DNA of 62,413 nucleotides from an uncultured Oscillibacter sp. (lineage in GTDB: Bacteria; Bacillota; Clostridia; Oscillospirales; Oscillospiraceae). Every line of letters starts with the position of its first letter. The stretch's first letter is position 1. Positions 14,904 to 24,194 of this stretch are shown in pieces. Below the pieces are notes generated by a model that worked only from the letters and a program-made list of their open reading frames with translations, was not told the origin of the DNA and searched no databases. Position numbers and translations under genes: made by a program. The stretch lies in contig CANDBG010000008.1 of assembly GCA_947382875.1 (NCBI GenBank), positions 1 through 62,413 of the forward strand, given 5' to 3'.

Positions 14904-17378
14904 TTACAGGCCAAGGCGTTCGATACGCAGTTGCTCTTCCTTCGTAAAATTATTCTTTGGGACGTAGCCCGGCAAAGGCATGATTTTTTCATGGATTGCA
15001 TCAATGAACCAATCTTCATTGGGGAAATACTGTTCCTCCATCTCCGGACAGGGCGTAATCCAGTTCTTGCAGCCCAAAACAATGGCGGGAGCGTCCAGAT
15101 CGTCAAACGCCAGCTCATTGATGTGCTGCGCCATATCGTTCAAATGGTTGCCGCGGGCGCAGGCGTCGGAAGCCAGGATGATTTTTCCGGTTTTTCTCAC
15201 GGATTCCAGCACCTTCTCATAATTGAAAGGCACAATGGACCGGGCGTCAATCACTTCCGCCTCAATACCGAACTTTTCCGAAAGAATCTCCGCCGCTTTC
15301 AGCGCCTTGTAAAGCGTGCCGCCAATGGTGAGGAACGTGATATCCTTGCCCTTGCGCTTGATGTCCGGTTCGCCGATAGGAATTTCGTAGGACTCCACAG
15401 GAACGCCTTCCAAATGGAACTCCTCCCCTTTGTCATACAACGGCTGGCTCTCAAAAAATACCACAGGGTCCGTGCCATTCAGAGCCGCGGTCATCAAGCC
15501 CTTGGCGTCGTAAGGCGTCACCGGAAATACAACCTTCAAGCCCGGAACGTGCGCGGGCAGAGCCGTCCAGTCCTGGGAATGCTGCGCGCCGTACTTGCGG
15601 CCAACCGAAACACGTAAAACCATCGGCAATTTCAGTTCTCCGGCGGACATCGCCTGCCATTTGGCCATTTGGTTGAAAATCTCATCGCCTGCACGCCCCA
15701 TGAAATCGCAATACATCAGTTCCGTGACGCTGCGGCCTCCGCACATGGCGTAGCCTACGGCGCTGGCAACAATACAGGATTCCGAAATCGGGGAATTGAA
15801 CAGCCGGTTGAAGGGAATCGAGTCGCTCATTCCCTGGTAAACGCCAAACGCGCCGCCCCATTCGCGGACATCCTCGCCGTACGAAACCATCGTCGGGTCT
15901 TCATAGAACTTATCGAAAATCGGCTCAAAAATGGCGTCGCGGACCGTGTACTGCTTCAGCTTGGAAACGCTTTTGCCATCCACCATGGAGGAGCGTTCTT
16001 TTTTGGCGATTTTCTGCACGCGAACGTTTTCTTCCCTGGGTGTCAGCACAAAAGGACTGCCCTTGGCCATGCTGGCTTGCCTGCCGTTGTTGAAGGTATA
16101 ACGGGCAATGGCGTCCGGGTCTTTGATAAAGTCGATGCGGGGCGAAAGTTCCAGGTCAATCGACAGCTTCATAATAGCCGTAATACGCTCTTTAATCGCT
16201 TCGTTTACTTGATCGATCTCTTCATCGCTGGCAATCCCGGCCTCAATCAGCTGCTTGCGAAACAGCTTGATGCAGTCCTGCGCTTCCCATGCCTCCAGCT
16301 CTTCCTTTGACCGGTATGCATTCTGGTCCGAGGTGGAATGCCCGCCCAGACGGTAAGTCAGCACATCCAGCAGCACCGGACCGCCGTGATTGGATAAAAC
16401 TTCCTTTTTCCGACGGTACGCGTCAATCACAGCCAGAGGATTCAGGCCGTCCACACGTTCCGCGTGCATCTGGCTGGGGGAGACGCCGGCGCCTACCCGG
16501 GCCAATTCTCCGTAGCCCATCGTTTCGCCGTTGGTGCGTCCGCCCATGCCGTAACCGTTATTCATGAAGTTGAAGATGACCGGAAGACCGCCTTTGAATT
16601 CATCCGGCCACAGCGTCTTCATTTGATCCATAGCGGCAAAGTTCAGTGCTTCCCACACGGGGCCGCAGCCCATGGAGCCGTCGCCGCCGTTTGCCACACA
16701 GATGCCGGGCGCTTTCATATTCTTCTTATACAATGCCGCTCCGGCGGCAATGCAGGGAGACCCGCCGACAATGGCGTTGTTGGGATAAATGCCGAAGGGA
16801 ATGAAAAACAGATGCATGGAATTGCCCAGACCTTTTGCAAAACCGTTTTCCCGTCCGAACAGCTCGCACATCAGGCCATACAGGAAGAAAACCATCGCCT
16901 GCTCCTTCACGCTCTTTTCCGGAAGCCGTTCCCTGACGACGGCATAAGGCTTGCCGTCAAGAGTCGTTTCCATCACTTCCAGCAGTTCTTCATCACTCAT
17001 TTTCTCAATGGCGGAAAGTCCCTTTGCCAGAACCTCGCCGTGACTGCGGTGTGTGCCGAAAATGAAGTCGTTTTTGTCCAACAAGTAGCTCTGGCCCACG
17101 GCGGCGGACTCCTCACCCAGATACAGGTGCGCGGGACCGGTGTAGGTATACTCCACGCCGTTGTACGCTTTGGTCAGGCGTACGGATTTCAGCATCGTTT
17201 CAAATTCGCGGATGTACTCCATGTCACGGTAAATCCGCAGCATATCCTCTTTTGTAAACAAACCGCTTTTCAGCTCGTCTTTGACGGTCTTCTGATACTG
17301 ACAGACATCGATATCCGAAAAGGAAATCTTTCCAGGCGCCCGAAGCTGATTCGGGTCGTAATATTGTGCTTTCGACAT
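14904..17378 (-). CDS. Fused alpha-beta E1 component of a 2-oxo acid / acetoin-type dehydrogenase
   Basis: 824 residues, about the sum of separate E1-alpha and E1-beta chains. The first half has the thiamine-diphosphate motif GDGS near residue 230 and NN about 45 residues later (FNFMNNGYGMGG), plus HRSHG and RLGGHST. The second half, from about residue 475 (YTVRDAIFEPIF), has VSYGEDV, PISESCIVASAVGYA and ILASDACARGNH typical of E1-beta. It decarboxylates a 2-oxo acid, or cleaves a diketone or acetoin, and passes the acyl group to lipoyl-E2. It is the last gene of the minus-strand operon OYE-MFS-E2-E3-E1. Substrate not determinable; an acetoin-type role is as likely as a pyruvate one. Confidence 0.85.
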   Translation of the reverse strand: MSKAQYYDPNQLRAPGKISFSDIDVCQYQKTVKDELKSGLFTKEDMLRIYRDMEYIREFETMLKSVRLTKAYNGVEYTYTGPAHLYLGEESAAVGQSYLLDKNDFIFGTHRSHGEVLAKGLSAIEKMSDEELLEVMETTLDGKPYAVVRERLPEKSVKEQAMVFFLYGLMCELFGRENGFAKGLGNSMHLFFIPFGIYPNNAIVGGSPCIAAGAALYKKNMKAPGICVANGGDGSMGCGPVWEALNFAAMDQMKTLWPDEFKGGLPVIFNFMNNGYGMGGRTNGETMGYGELARVGAGVSPSQMHAERVDGLNPLAVIDAYRRKKEVLSNHGGPVLLDVLTYRLGGHSTSDQNAYRSKEELEAWEAQDCIKLFRKQLIEAGIASDEEIDQVNEAIKERITAIMKLSIDLELSPRIDFIKDPDAIARYTFNNGRQASMAKGSPFVLTPREENVRVQKIAKKERSSMVDGKSVSKLKQYTVRDAIFEPIFDKFYEDPTMVSYGEDVREWGGAFGVYQGMSDSIPFNRLFNSPISESCIVASAVGYAMCGGRSVTELMYCDFMGRAGDEIFNQMAKWQAMSAGELKLPMVLRVSVGRKYGAQHSQDWTALPAHVPGLKVVFPVTPYDAKGLMTAALNGTDPVVFFESQPLYDKGEEFHLEGVPVESYEIPIGEPDIKRKGKDITFLTIGGTLYKALKAAEILSEKFGIEAEVIDARSIVPFNYEKVLESVRKTGKIILASDACARGNHLNDMAQHINELAFDDLDAPAIVLGCKNWITPCPEMEEQYFPNEDWFIDAIHEKIMPLPGYVPKNNFTKEEQLRIERLGL

Positions 17379-17405
17379 TTTGCAACTCTCCTATTAAAAC
17401 ACGTT

Positions 17406-18779
17406 TTACAGCGAAACCGCAAAAGCAGCCTCGCGGATAATCTCGCTGACCGATGGATGCGGATACACGATCTCACGGATTGCGTCGATGGTCATTTCCT
17501 GTTCAATCATAATCCCGCAGGCTACGATAAATTCAGAAGAATAGTTCGACATCACGTGCGCGCCCACCAGAGTGCGGTATTTCCGGTCAAACACAAACTT
17601 GGCAATGCCGACGCCGTTCTCGTTTTCCGCCACATACCGGCCCGCGTAAGCCATAGGCAGCTTTACCGATACGGCGTCCATTCCGGCCTCTTTGGCCTGT
17701 TCCTCCGTCATGCCAACACAGGCGACCTCGGGATTGGTATAAAGCACGCTGGGAATCGCCTTATAGCGCATTCGGTCCTTACGGCCCAGAATCGTGTTGA
17801 CCGCCACCTCACCCATGCGGTAAGCGGAGTGCGCCAGCATGGATTTACCGTTGCAGTCGCCCACGGCAAATACATTGACCGCATTCGTCCGGCAGCATTC
17901 GTCCACACAGATCGCGCCCCGTTCAACGGCGATATTCAGTTTCTCAACGCCGCAGGTGTCCGCAACGGGACGGCGGCCAATCGCCAGCAGTACCTTTTCA
18001 CAGACGATTTTTTCTTCCCGGCCATCCTTTTCATATACAACGCCGTCCGCGTCCACACGGACAACCTTGGCGTTCAGATGGAATTTCATGCCGTCTTTTT
18101 CATAGCCCTTTTGCAAAAGGGCGGAAATCTCGCCGTCAATCGGACCGGCAATTTTCGGCAGCATCTCCACAACCTCTACCGCACAGCCTACCACACCGTA
18201 GTAAGCGGCCAGTTCCAGGCCGATCACGCCGCCGCCGATTACCACCATGCGTTTTGGCAGAGCTTCCAGTTCCAGGGCTTCCAGGTTCGTCATGACGAAC
18301 CCGCTGGCAAGCCCCTCTTTGACGCCGGGAATCGGCGGTACGGAAGCCTTGGAGCCGGTTGCGATTATGAGATAAGTGCCCTCGTACGTTTTTCCGCCGG
18401 CCCCCACCTGAATGGCCGTTCCGCTGCGGCCCAGGATGGTCCCTTCGGCGTTCACAACCTCCACATGATTTGCCTTCATGGCCGCGCCTACACCGCTGAC
18501 CAGGGTGTGAATCACCTTGCGTTTCCGGGCAATGACCGCAGGCTGGTCCACGGACGGCGCTTGGGCATGGACGCCGTAGAGCGCGCCGTAAGGCGTTGCG
18601 TAGTGGTAGATTTTTGAGGAGTTCAGCAGGACTTTGCTGGGAATGCAGCCTTCGTTCAGGCAGGTTCCGCCTAACGCTCTCTTTTCAATCAGTACCGTTT
18701 TCAGTCCGGCGTGACCGGCGCGTTCCGCGGCAATATAGCCGCCCGGTCCTCCGCCCAGGACGATTACATCGTAAGACAT
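17406..18779 (-). CDS. lpdA: Dihydrolipoyl dehydrogenase (E3)
   Basis: 457 residues. FAD-binding GGGPGGYIAAERAG at the N-terminus is followed by the redox disulfide GGTCLNEGCIPSK (Cys-x4-Cys). The NAD motif is VIGGGVIGLELAAYYG. The C-terminal dimerisation domain carries HPSVSEIIREA with the catalytic His (here as YPHPSVSE). It reoxidises dihydrolipoamide on E2 with NAD. The ATG at 18779 was chosen because GGAGGAAC lies just upstream; an ATG five codons earlier is part of that ribosome site. It is cotranscribed with E2 and fused E1. Confidence 0.93.
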   Translation of the reverse strand: MSYDVIVLGGGPGGYIAAERAGHAGLKTVLIEKRALGGTCLNEGCIPSKVLLNSSKIYHYATPYGALYGVHAQAPSVDQPAVIARKRKVIHTLVSGVGAAMKANHVEVVNAEGTILGRSGTAIQVGAGGKTYEGTYLIIATGSKASVPPIPGVKEGLASGFVMTNLEALELEALPKRMVVIGGGVIGLELAAYYGVVGCAVEVVEMLPKIAGPIDGEISALLQKGYEKDGMKFHLNAKVVRVDADGVVYEKDGREEKIVCEKVLLAIGRRPVADTCGVEKLNIAVERGAICVDECCRTNAVNVFAVGDCNGKSMLAHSAYRMGEVAVNTILGRKDRMRYKAIPSVLYTNPEVACVGMTEEQAKEAGMDAVSVKLPMAYAGRYVAENENGVGIAKFVFDRKYRTLVGAHVMSNYSSEFIVACGIMIEQEMTIDAIREIVYPHPSVSEIIREAAFAVSL

Positions 18780-18817
18780 TCGCAGTTCCTCCATGTTTCT
18801 GTTGGAAATGAATTTGT

Positions 18818-20497
18818 TTATTTCGTCAGCAGCAAATCAAAATTTGCAATGTTATTTGCCAGCGCCTGCAAGAAGCGGGAGGCCGGAGCGCCGTCCATTG
18901 CACGGTGGTCATACGTCAGCGACAGATTGAGGGTCGGATAAAACTCCGGCTGTCCGTTTTTCATGCGTATCCGGGTCTCGATGCTGCACACGCCCAGGAT
19001 TCCAGTTTGCGGCGGGTTGATGATGGGCGTGAAGGTGGTCACGCCAAAGGCGCCCAGATTGGAAATGGTGAAGGAAGCCCCGGTCAGCTTGTCGGGCGAG
19101 ATGGAGCCGGAACGGCATTCCGCCGCCAGCTGCTTCATGGTCTGGCTGATTTCCGCCAGACTCATCTCGTCTGCGTGACGGATTGTAGGCACCAACAGTC
19201 CCCGGTCCGTGTCAACGGCAATACCCAGGTTTGCGTGACGGAACACCTTCATTTCCTCGTCGCTGTAATGCGCGTTCAGAGACGGAAAATCGAGAATCGT
19301 ACGGGAAACGGCATAGATTACCATATCGTTCAGGCTGATATTGGGCAGTCCCGCCTTTTCCCCTGCGGCCTTGATGCGGGCGCGCAGTTCCTGCATAGCC
19401 GTAGCATCCGCAAAAGAATTGTGCGTCAGCTGGGCCATTGTCGACAGGGAATTCTGCATATTTTTGGCAATCATTTTCCGCAGGCGGCTGTTTTTGACGG
19501 TTTCAAATTCCGCCTCTTCCGCAATCTCCGGAACCGTGTCCGGTGCGGCTGGCGCAGAATTCTTACGGTTCAAATCCGCCAATGTGATTGCGCCCGCCAG
19601 TCCGCTTCCGCTTTCCGCGCCGGAGGCATAGGGCCGTGCCGCTCCGGTGACGAAGGGGCCGGTTTGCGCCATGGCGGCAATATCCCGCTCAATAATACGG
19701 CCTTCCGGGCCAGTGCCTTTCGCGTAACGGAAGTCGATGCCTTTCGCCTCCGCCATCCGACGGGCGCGGGGGGAAATTTTAATCGTTTCCTCAGTGTTTG
19801 CCGCAGGCAAATTCACCGCCGGAACCGCAGCAGCCGGAACCGCCGCCGGTGCAGGCGCGGACGCCGTTTCACCGTCAGACGCCTCGCCGCCCAAAGAAAA
19901 CGGCTCGCCGGGATCTCCAATCACACAGACGATTTTCTTGACGGCAATTTCATCGCCGTCCTCGCCAATGCATTTCAAAACGGTTCCGTCCCGTTCGGAC
20001 TCCACATCGAAAGTCGCCTTTCCGGTTTCAATCGAAAAAAGATAGTCTCCGGTTTTGACGGTATCGCCTTCTTTTACGTACCAGCTGCTCAAAATGGCGC
20101 TTTCCTCGGACAGCCCCTTCTGCGGCATCCGGACAAAGAGAACATTGCCGGAAGCCTCGCCGGATGCGGGAGCTGGAACGGCGGAAACGGGCGCGGGTGC
20201 AGGTGCGGGCGGCGCGGCGGGTTCCGCAGAAGGAGCGTCCTCCAATTCATAGCTTTCTCCGGGCTGTCCCACAACGCAGACAATTTTCTTGACTTCAATT
20301 TCGTCGCCGTCCTCGCCAATGCACTTCAATACCGTTCCATCGATTTCCGTTTCCACGTCAAAGGTAGCCTTTCCGGTTTCAATCGCAAACAGATTATCAC
20401 CCGCCTTAACGGCGTCGCCCTCCTTTACATACCAGTTACTTAAAATTGCGCTGGTTTCTGACAGTCCTTTTTGGGGCATTCTGACCAGCAAAGCCAT
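18818..20497 (-). CDS. Dihydrolipoamide acyltransferase (E2) with two lipoyl domains
   Basis: 559 residues: lipoyl domain 1 (about 1-80, ETGKATFD with the lipoylated Lys), Ala/Pro linker, lipoyl domain 2 (about 115-200, same ETGKATFD motif), linker, peripheral E3-binding domain (KISPRARRMAEAKGIDF) and the catalytic acyltransferase core ending with LTYDHRAMDGAPASRF, where His and Asp are catalytic. The two lipoyl domains are nearly identical at DNA and protein level, a recent internal duplication. It forms the core of the complex with the E3 and fused E1 encoded downstream. Confidence 0.9.
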   Translation of the reverse strand: MALLVRMPQKGLSETSAILSNWYVKEGDAVKAGDNLFAIETGKATFDVETEIDGTVLKCIGEDGDEIEVKKIVCVVGQPGESYELEDAPSAEPAAPPAPAPAPVSAVPAPASGEASGNVLFVRMPQKGLSEESAILSSWYVKEGDTVKTGDYLFSIETGKATFDVESERDGTVLKCIGEDGDEIAVKKIVCVIGDPGEPFSLGGEASDGETASAPAPAAVPAAAVPAVNLPAANTEETIKISPRARRMAEAKGIDFRYAKGTGPEGRIIERDIAAMAQTGPFVTGAARPYASGAESGSGLAGAITLADLNRKNSAPAAPDTVPEIAEEAEFETVKNSRLRKMIAKNMQNSLSTMAQLTHNSFADATAMQELRARIKAAGEKAGLPNISLNDMVIYAVSRTILDFPSLNAHYSDEEMKVFRHANLGIAVDTDRGLLVPTIRHADEMSLAEISQTMKQLAAECRSGSISPDKLTGASFTISNLGAFGVTTFTPIINPPQTGILGVCSIETRIRMKNGQPEFYPTLNLSLTYDHRAMDGAPASRFLQALANNIANFDLLLTK

Positions 20498-20596
20498 ATT
20501 GATTCCTCCTGTTTCAACGTTTTATCTCCACGCCGCGGCACAGGCGGAACAAACGCCGCCTGTGCCATGACTCCTCTGCCGGGGTTGTGTAGCGTG

Positions 20597-21892
20597 TCAG
20601 TTTTCTTTTGCCATCAGCTCCGGGTGAACATCCTTGTTCCATTTGGTGGAATCCGTAAACCGTGCAATCACAGCCGCAATCAGAAGCAGACAGGCGTAAA
20701 TGGCGTAGGCCGCCGTCAGGCTTCCAGTAACGCGGTTTACCACCGCATTCACCACAAAGTTCAGAGCGATGATGCAATACATAATCGGATAAATCACCGT
20801 GTTCGCGGTGGGATAATCCAGCTGTCCGAAAATAGACGCGGGCCAGGAAATCTGGAAGTTGGTTGTGCCGCCCAGAGACATACCGACCATCACAATGGAG
20901 AGATACACAAACGCGATGTGGAATTGTCCGAGTATATTGACCAGTACCGCGGCCGCGAAGAAAATGCAATAGGAAATAGCGGCAGGCTTGGTGCCGAACT
21001 TCGTATCCAGCAAGCCGAACAGGTAACTTCCAAACATACCGCATACCGCCGCAACGGACATCGCGCCGACCGCTTGGGCCTGGGTGAGCCCCAGAGAGAC
21101 GTTACGGCCTACAAACTGTGAGACAATCCCTACCAAGCCAATTCCCATAAACGCGGGAACCAGCAGGGCAAGCCAGGTTTCCTTGGTTGTCAGCAGACGG
21201 GCAACGGTCCAGTCGCTTTTGTAGCCGGTGTCCTGCTGGCTGGTCAGATATTCCGCCTCAAAGACTTCCTTGCTTACATTGTCCGGATAATATCCGGCGT
21301 CCAGCGGGTTGTCCCGCAGAACCACGATGCCCAGAACCCCCAGTACCACCGAGGCAATTCCAATCACAGAAAGGCCCATCGGGAATCCCAGCGAGGAAAC
21401 CAGCACCGTCATCAACGGAACAAGAACCGCAGAACCGATATTCGCTCCGGTTGTGCTGATGCCCACGGCAACGCCCCGTTTCCGCGGGAACCACTGGGCT
21501 TGTAAAGCGCCGGTGCAGAGGTAAACGCAGCTTTGCGTACAGGACACCATAATGCACATGCCAATTCCGTAAAGCGTCGTAGTGGACGCGTTCAGGTAGA
21601 TCGTGGAGTAGACCGCGCCGGATATAATCAATAAAATACCGCTGGTGTACCGGTTGCCGATTTTTTCCCGAATCTTACCAATGACAAACATCATTACAAC
21701 GCCGGCAAAACCGGCCACTGTGCCAAGACTTAAACAAACATTCGGGTCCAATTGATTGGCTTCCGTAATCAGGGGGAGCGCGACGTTCAGACCGTCAATG
21801 GTCATCGCTACGTTACAGAACAGAGCCGCCAGGGAATAGATAATCAGGAACCAGCCCTTTGCGCCGAAATTGCTTGCACTTTGGTTTTTCAT
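20597..21892 (-). CDS. MFS transporter (oxalate/formate-antiporter-like)
   Basis: 431 residues with about twelve transmembrane helices and a central cytoplasmic loop. It begins FGAKGWFLIIYSLAALF. The loop between helices 2 and 3 has GKIREKIGNRY, and between helices 4-5 it reads QWFPRKRGVAVGIS, as in OFA-type carriers. It is a paralogue, equal in length and similar in layout, of the transporter at 28924-30219. It lies between the OYE reductase and E2 genes, so it probably imports the substrate or exports a product of this operon. The substrate is unknown. Confidence 0.85.
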   Translation of the reverse strand: MKNQSASNFGAKGWFLIIYSLAALFCNVAMTIDGLNVALPLITEANQLDPNVCLSLGTVAGFAGVVMMFVIGKIREKIGNRYTSGILLIISGAVYSTIYLNASTTTLYGIGMCIMVSCTQSCVYLCTGALQAQWFPRKRGVAVGISTTGANIGSAVLVPLMTVLVSSLGFPMGLSVIGIASVVLGVLGIVVLRDNPLDAGYYPDNVSKEVFEAEYLTSQQDTGYKSDWTVARLLTTKETWLALLVPAFMGIGLVGIVSQFVGRNVSLGLTQAQAVGAMSVAAVCGMFGSYLFGLLDTKFGTKPAAISYCIFFAAAVLVNILGQFHIAFVYLSIVMVGMSLGGTTNFQISWPASIFGQLDYPTANTVIYPIMYCIIALNFVVNAVVNRVTGSLTAAYAIYACLLLIAAVIARFTDSTKWNKDVHPELMAKEN

Positions 21893-21941
21893 TCCGAAAG
21901 CTCCTTTCTCATTGTCCGGGGTTCAAATTCCGGCGTGTCGC

Positions 21942-23900
21942 TCAAATATCCAGCGCCAAATAATAGGCGTCGCTCATTGCGTTGGTGACTTTGCCCGGCT
22001 TCCGGCAGTCTCCCAGCGCCTGCACAACCGGCGCAGCCTGGGCCAGCTCGATAAACAGGCCGCTGTTGGAACGGAAGCCCACGGCGTTTACAACGGTATC
22101 CGCCGGAAGGGTGATGGTTTTGCCGTCGGGGCCGCAGACGACAACGCCGCTGCCGGTGATGCTCTTTCCGGTGGTATTGGTCAGAATCTGAACGCCGTTC
22201 TTCTCCATGTCCACCTTGACCGCCGTCGCGCCGAAGCAGTCCGCGTCAATCGCGACATCTTCGCGCATTTCCACGATGCTGACTTTTTTACCCTTCCGCG
22301 CAAGGTGCGCAGCCGTTTCACATCCAACCAGTCCGCCGCCCAGTACGACAACGTTATCGCCAATTTTTTCCTCGCTGCCGTAAACGTCTCCGGCCAGGAC
22401 GACGTTTGCGCCGTCAATGCCGTCCATTCTGGGAATGATGGGGGACGCGCCCGCGGCAACAAACAGTACGTCCGGCTTTTCCGCTTCAACGGTTTCCTTT
22501 GTTGCGGCGGTGTTCAGATGAACCGTCACGGGACTCTTGGAGAGCTTGTACTCCAAAACCTGCGCCAGCTCGTACAGGCCGTATTTGAAGTCAACGTGTT
22601 TTGCGAAATTCAGCATACCGCCTAGCCGTTCCGACTTCTCGTACAACACAACGGTATGTCCCCGGCCGCTGGCCGTCAGGGCCGCTTCCATACCGGCGGG
22701 GCCGCCGCCAATGACCATCACCTTTTTCGGCGTGGTAGCCTGCACTTTTGCTAACCATTCGTTGCGTTCGTTGCCAATCACCGGGTTAACGACGCAGGAA
22801 GTCATGCCGGTTTTGACGGATTCGCCAAAGCAGCCGTTGCAGCGGAGGCACTTCGTAATTTCCCGCTCTCTGCCGGAACGCAGCTTGTTGGGGAGTTCCG
22901 GGTCGGCCAGAAGCGGACGGGCCAGCTCAATGACATCGGCCTTGCCGCTTTCGAGAATTTCCTCCATCAGCTCGGGGTCCGTGATGCCGCCGACGGTGGA
23001 AATCGGAATCCGGACGTGTTTGCGGATTTCTGCGGCAAGATGTACGTTTGCGCCCTTGGAAATGTACTGCGAGGGATGGGTACGGATAAACAGCTCCAGC
23101 TTTTCGTGGACGCCGGCGGACACGTTAATCATGTCGCACTTGTCCTGAATCAGCACGGCGAGCTTTGTGGCTTCCTCCAACGTGATGCCGCCTTCCAGGA
23201 AGTCCTCGCCGCTGATGCGGACTTCAATGGGGAAATCGGGCCCGCAGTGGCGGCGGATGGAATCCAGCGCCAGAAGCACCGGCCTGGCCCGGTTTTCAAA
23301 GCTGCCGCCGAATTCGTCCGTACGGGTATTCTCCCGGGGAGACAGGAATTGTCCGAAGAACCAGCCGTGGCCCGCGTGGAGCATACACATCTCAAACCCG
23401 GCCTGCTTTACCACGGCCGCGCCTTTGCCGAACGATTCGCAAACCTCCTCAATCAGTTCCTTTGGCATTTCATGCACTTCGCCCTGGGGGAGAATCTCAT
23501 GCACCGGGCCATAGGCAATTTTGCCTTCCTTCTGCGCGCCCGCGAGGCTTACCAGGCCGCCCCACTTTCCGCCGTGGGACAGCTCCACGCTGGGAACCGC
23601 GCCGTGCCGCTTGATGGCCCGCGCCAGCTGCGCCAGAGACAGCAGGCAGTTCGGGTCATCCAGACACAGCTGGCGGTCATGGGATTTTCCGGTAGCCGAG
23701 TGGGGCATACATTCGCCCAGGGTCACGACAGCGGCGCCGCCCTTGGCTTTCATCTCATAAAACGCGATGGTTTCCGGAGTCAGACTGCCGTCAACGGCAA
23801 GCCAGTTGAGGGATGTCGGGGCCGCAAAGATTCGGTTTTTCAGAACGAGCTTTCCCAATCTCATGGGGGTGAATAATTTGTTGTACTTGCTGTTTGCCAT
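21942..23900 (-). CDS. OYE-type NADH:flavin oxidoreductase / 2,4-dienoyl-CoA reductase-like Fe-S flavoenzyme
   Basis: 652 residues. The N-terminal old-yellow-enzyme TIM barrel binds FMN (LFTPMRLGKLVLKNRI, VELSHGGKWGG, GGSFENRARPVLLAL). A [4Fe-4S] cluster motif follows, CLRCNGCFG with a further Cys in TSCVVNP. The C-terminal part is a FAD/NAD(P) Rossmann pair (VMVIGGGPAGMEAAL, VVLGGGLVGCETAAHLA). This architecture reduces activated C=C bonds of enones, enoates or dienoyl-CoA. The start is the ATG with GGAGGTCGTTTCTT upstream. First gene of a minus-strand operon, preceded by a module-type promoter. Confidence 0.9.
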   Translation of the reverse strand: MANSKYNKLFTPMRLGKLVLKNRIFAAPTSLNWLAVDGSLTPETIAFYEMKAKGGAAVVTLGECMPHSATGKSHDRQLCLDDPNCLLSLAQLARAIKRHGAVPSVELSHGGKWGGLVSLAGAQKEGKIAYGPVHEILPQGEVHEMPKELIEEVCESFGKGAAVVKQAGFEMCMLHAGHGWFFGQFLSPRENTRTDEFGGSFENRARPVLLALDSIRRHCGPDFPIEVRISGEDFLEGGITLEEATKLAVLIQDKCDMINVSAGVHEKLELFIRTHPSQYISKGANVHLAAEIRKHVRIPISTVGGITDPELMEEILESGKADVIELARPLLADPELPNKLRSGREREITKCLRCNGCFGESVKTGMTSCVVNPVIGNERNEWLAKVQATTPKKVMVIGGGPAGMEAALTASGRGHTVVLYEKSERLGGMLNFAKHVDFKYGLYELAQVLEYKLSKSPVTVHLNTAATKETVEAEKPDVLFVAAGASPIIPRMDGIDGANVVLAGDVYGSEEKIGDNVVVLGGGLVGCETAAHLARKGKKVSIVEMREDVAIDADCFGATAVKVDMEKNGVQILTNTTGKSITGSGVVVCGPDGKTITLPADTVVNAVGFRSNSGLFIELAQAAPVVQALGDCRKPGKVTNAMSDAYYLALDI

Positions 23901-23978
23901 AAGAAACGACCTCCTAAGATCATAATACAATGGTAAATTTCGGAATCCTTCAGAGAAACGCGCAGTCTGCCTAATGCC

Positions 23979-24045
23979 AGTATAATTTTTTCTATATAAA
24001 AGACAATCCGCGAAAAAGTAATAAACGCATAACCACTGCGTTATG
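23979..24045 (-). promoter_or_regulatory. LysR-type operator module and promoter of the OYE-E1 operon
   Basis: On the minus strand: palindrome CATAAC-N6-GTTATG (24045-24028), 4 bp, half site TATTAC (24023-24018), -35 TTGTCT (24006-24001) starting exactly 17 bases after the half site, 16-bp spacer, -10 TATACT (23984-23979). It is back to back with the plus-strand module at 24077, about 32 bp away. Confidence 0.75.
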
Positions 24046-24076
24046 TCTTTGAACCGCGAAAAAAAGCTGTCAGCGC

Positions 24077-24144
24077 GATAACTCCAAGATTATCCTGTGA
24101 TAAACGAAAGGCCGATTGTGTTTCCATTTTGAGATTCTTATAAT
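24077..24144 (+). promoter_or_regulatory. LysR-type operator module and promoter of the MBL/VOC operon
   Basis: GATAAC-N6-ATTATC (24077-24094), 4 bp, half site GATAAA (24099-24104), -35 TTGTGT (24116-24121), 17-bp spacer, -10 TATAAT (24139-24144). The layout is identical to the other six modules. Confidence 0.75.
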
Positions 24145-24194
24145 GAAATTACAGTAAAATCAGCCGGTTCACCCGGCAGAAAGAAGGGAAATCT

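Noticed and set aside
14904-17378. E1 as a sequencing-error fusion of separate alpha and beta genes
   Set aside because: The linker between halves is long, in frame and protein-like, with no leftover ribosome site or start near the junction, so a real fused protein is more likely.
16464-18617. A 717-codon open frame on the plus strand opposite E1 and lpdA, and a 512-codon frame at 18905-20443 opposite E2
   Set aside because: They are antisense to well-conserved enzymes, have no ribosome sites, and the residue content (His, Arg, Gln rich) is typical of codon-position shadows in GC-rich genes.
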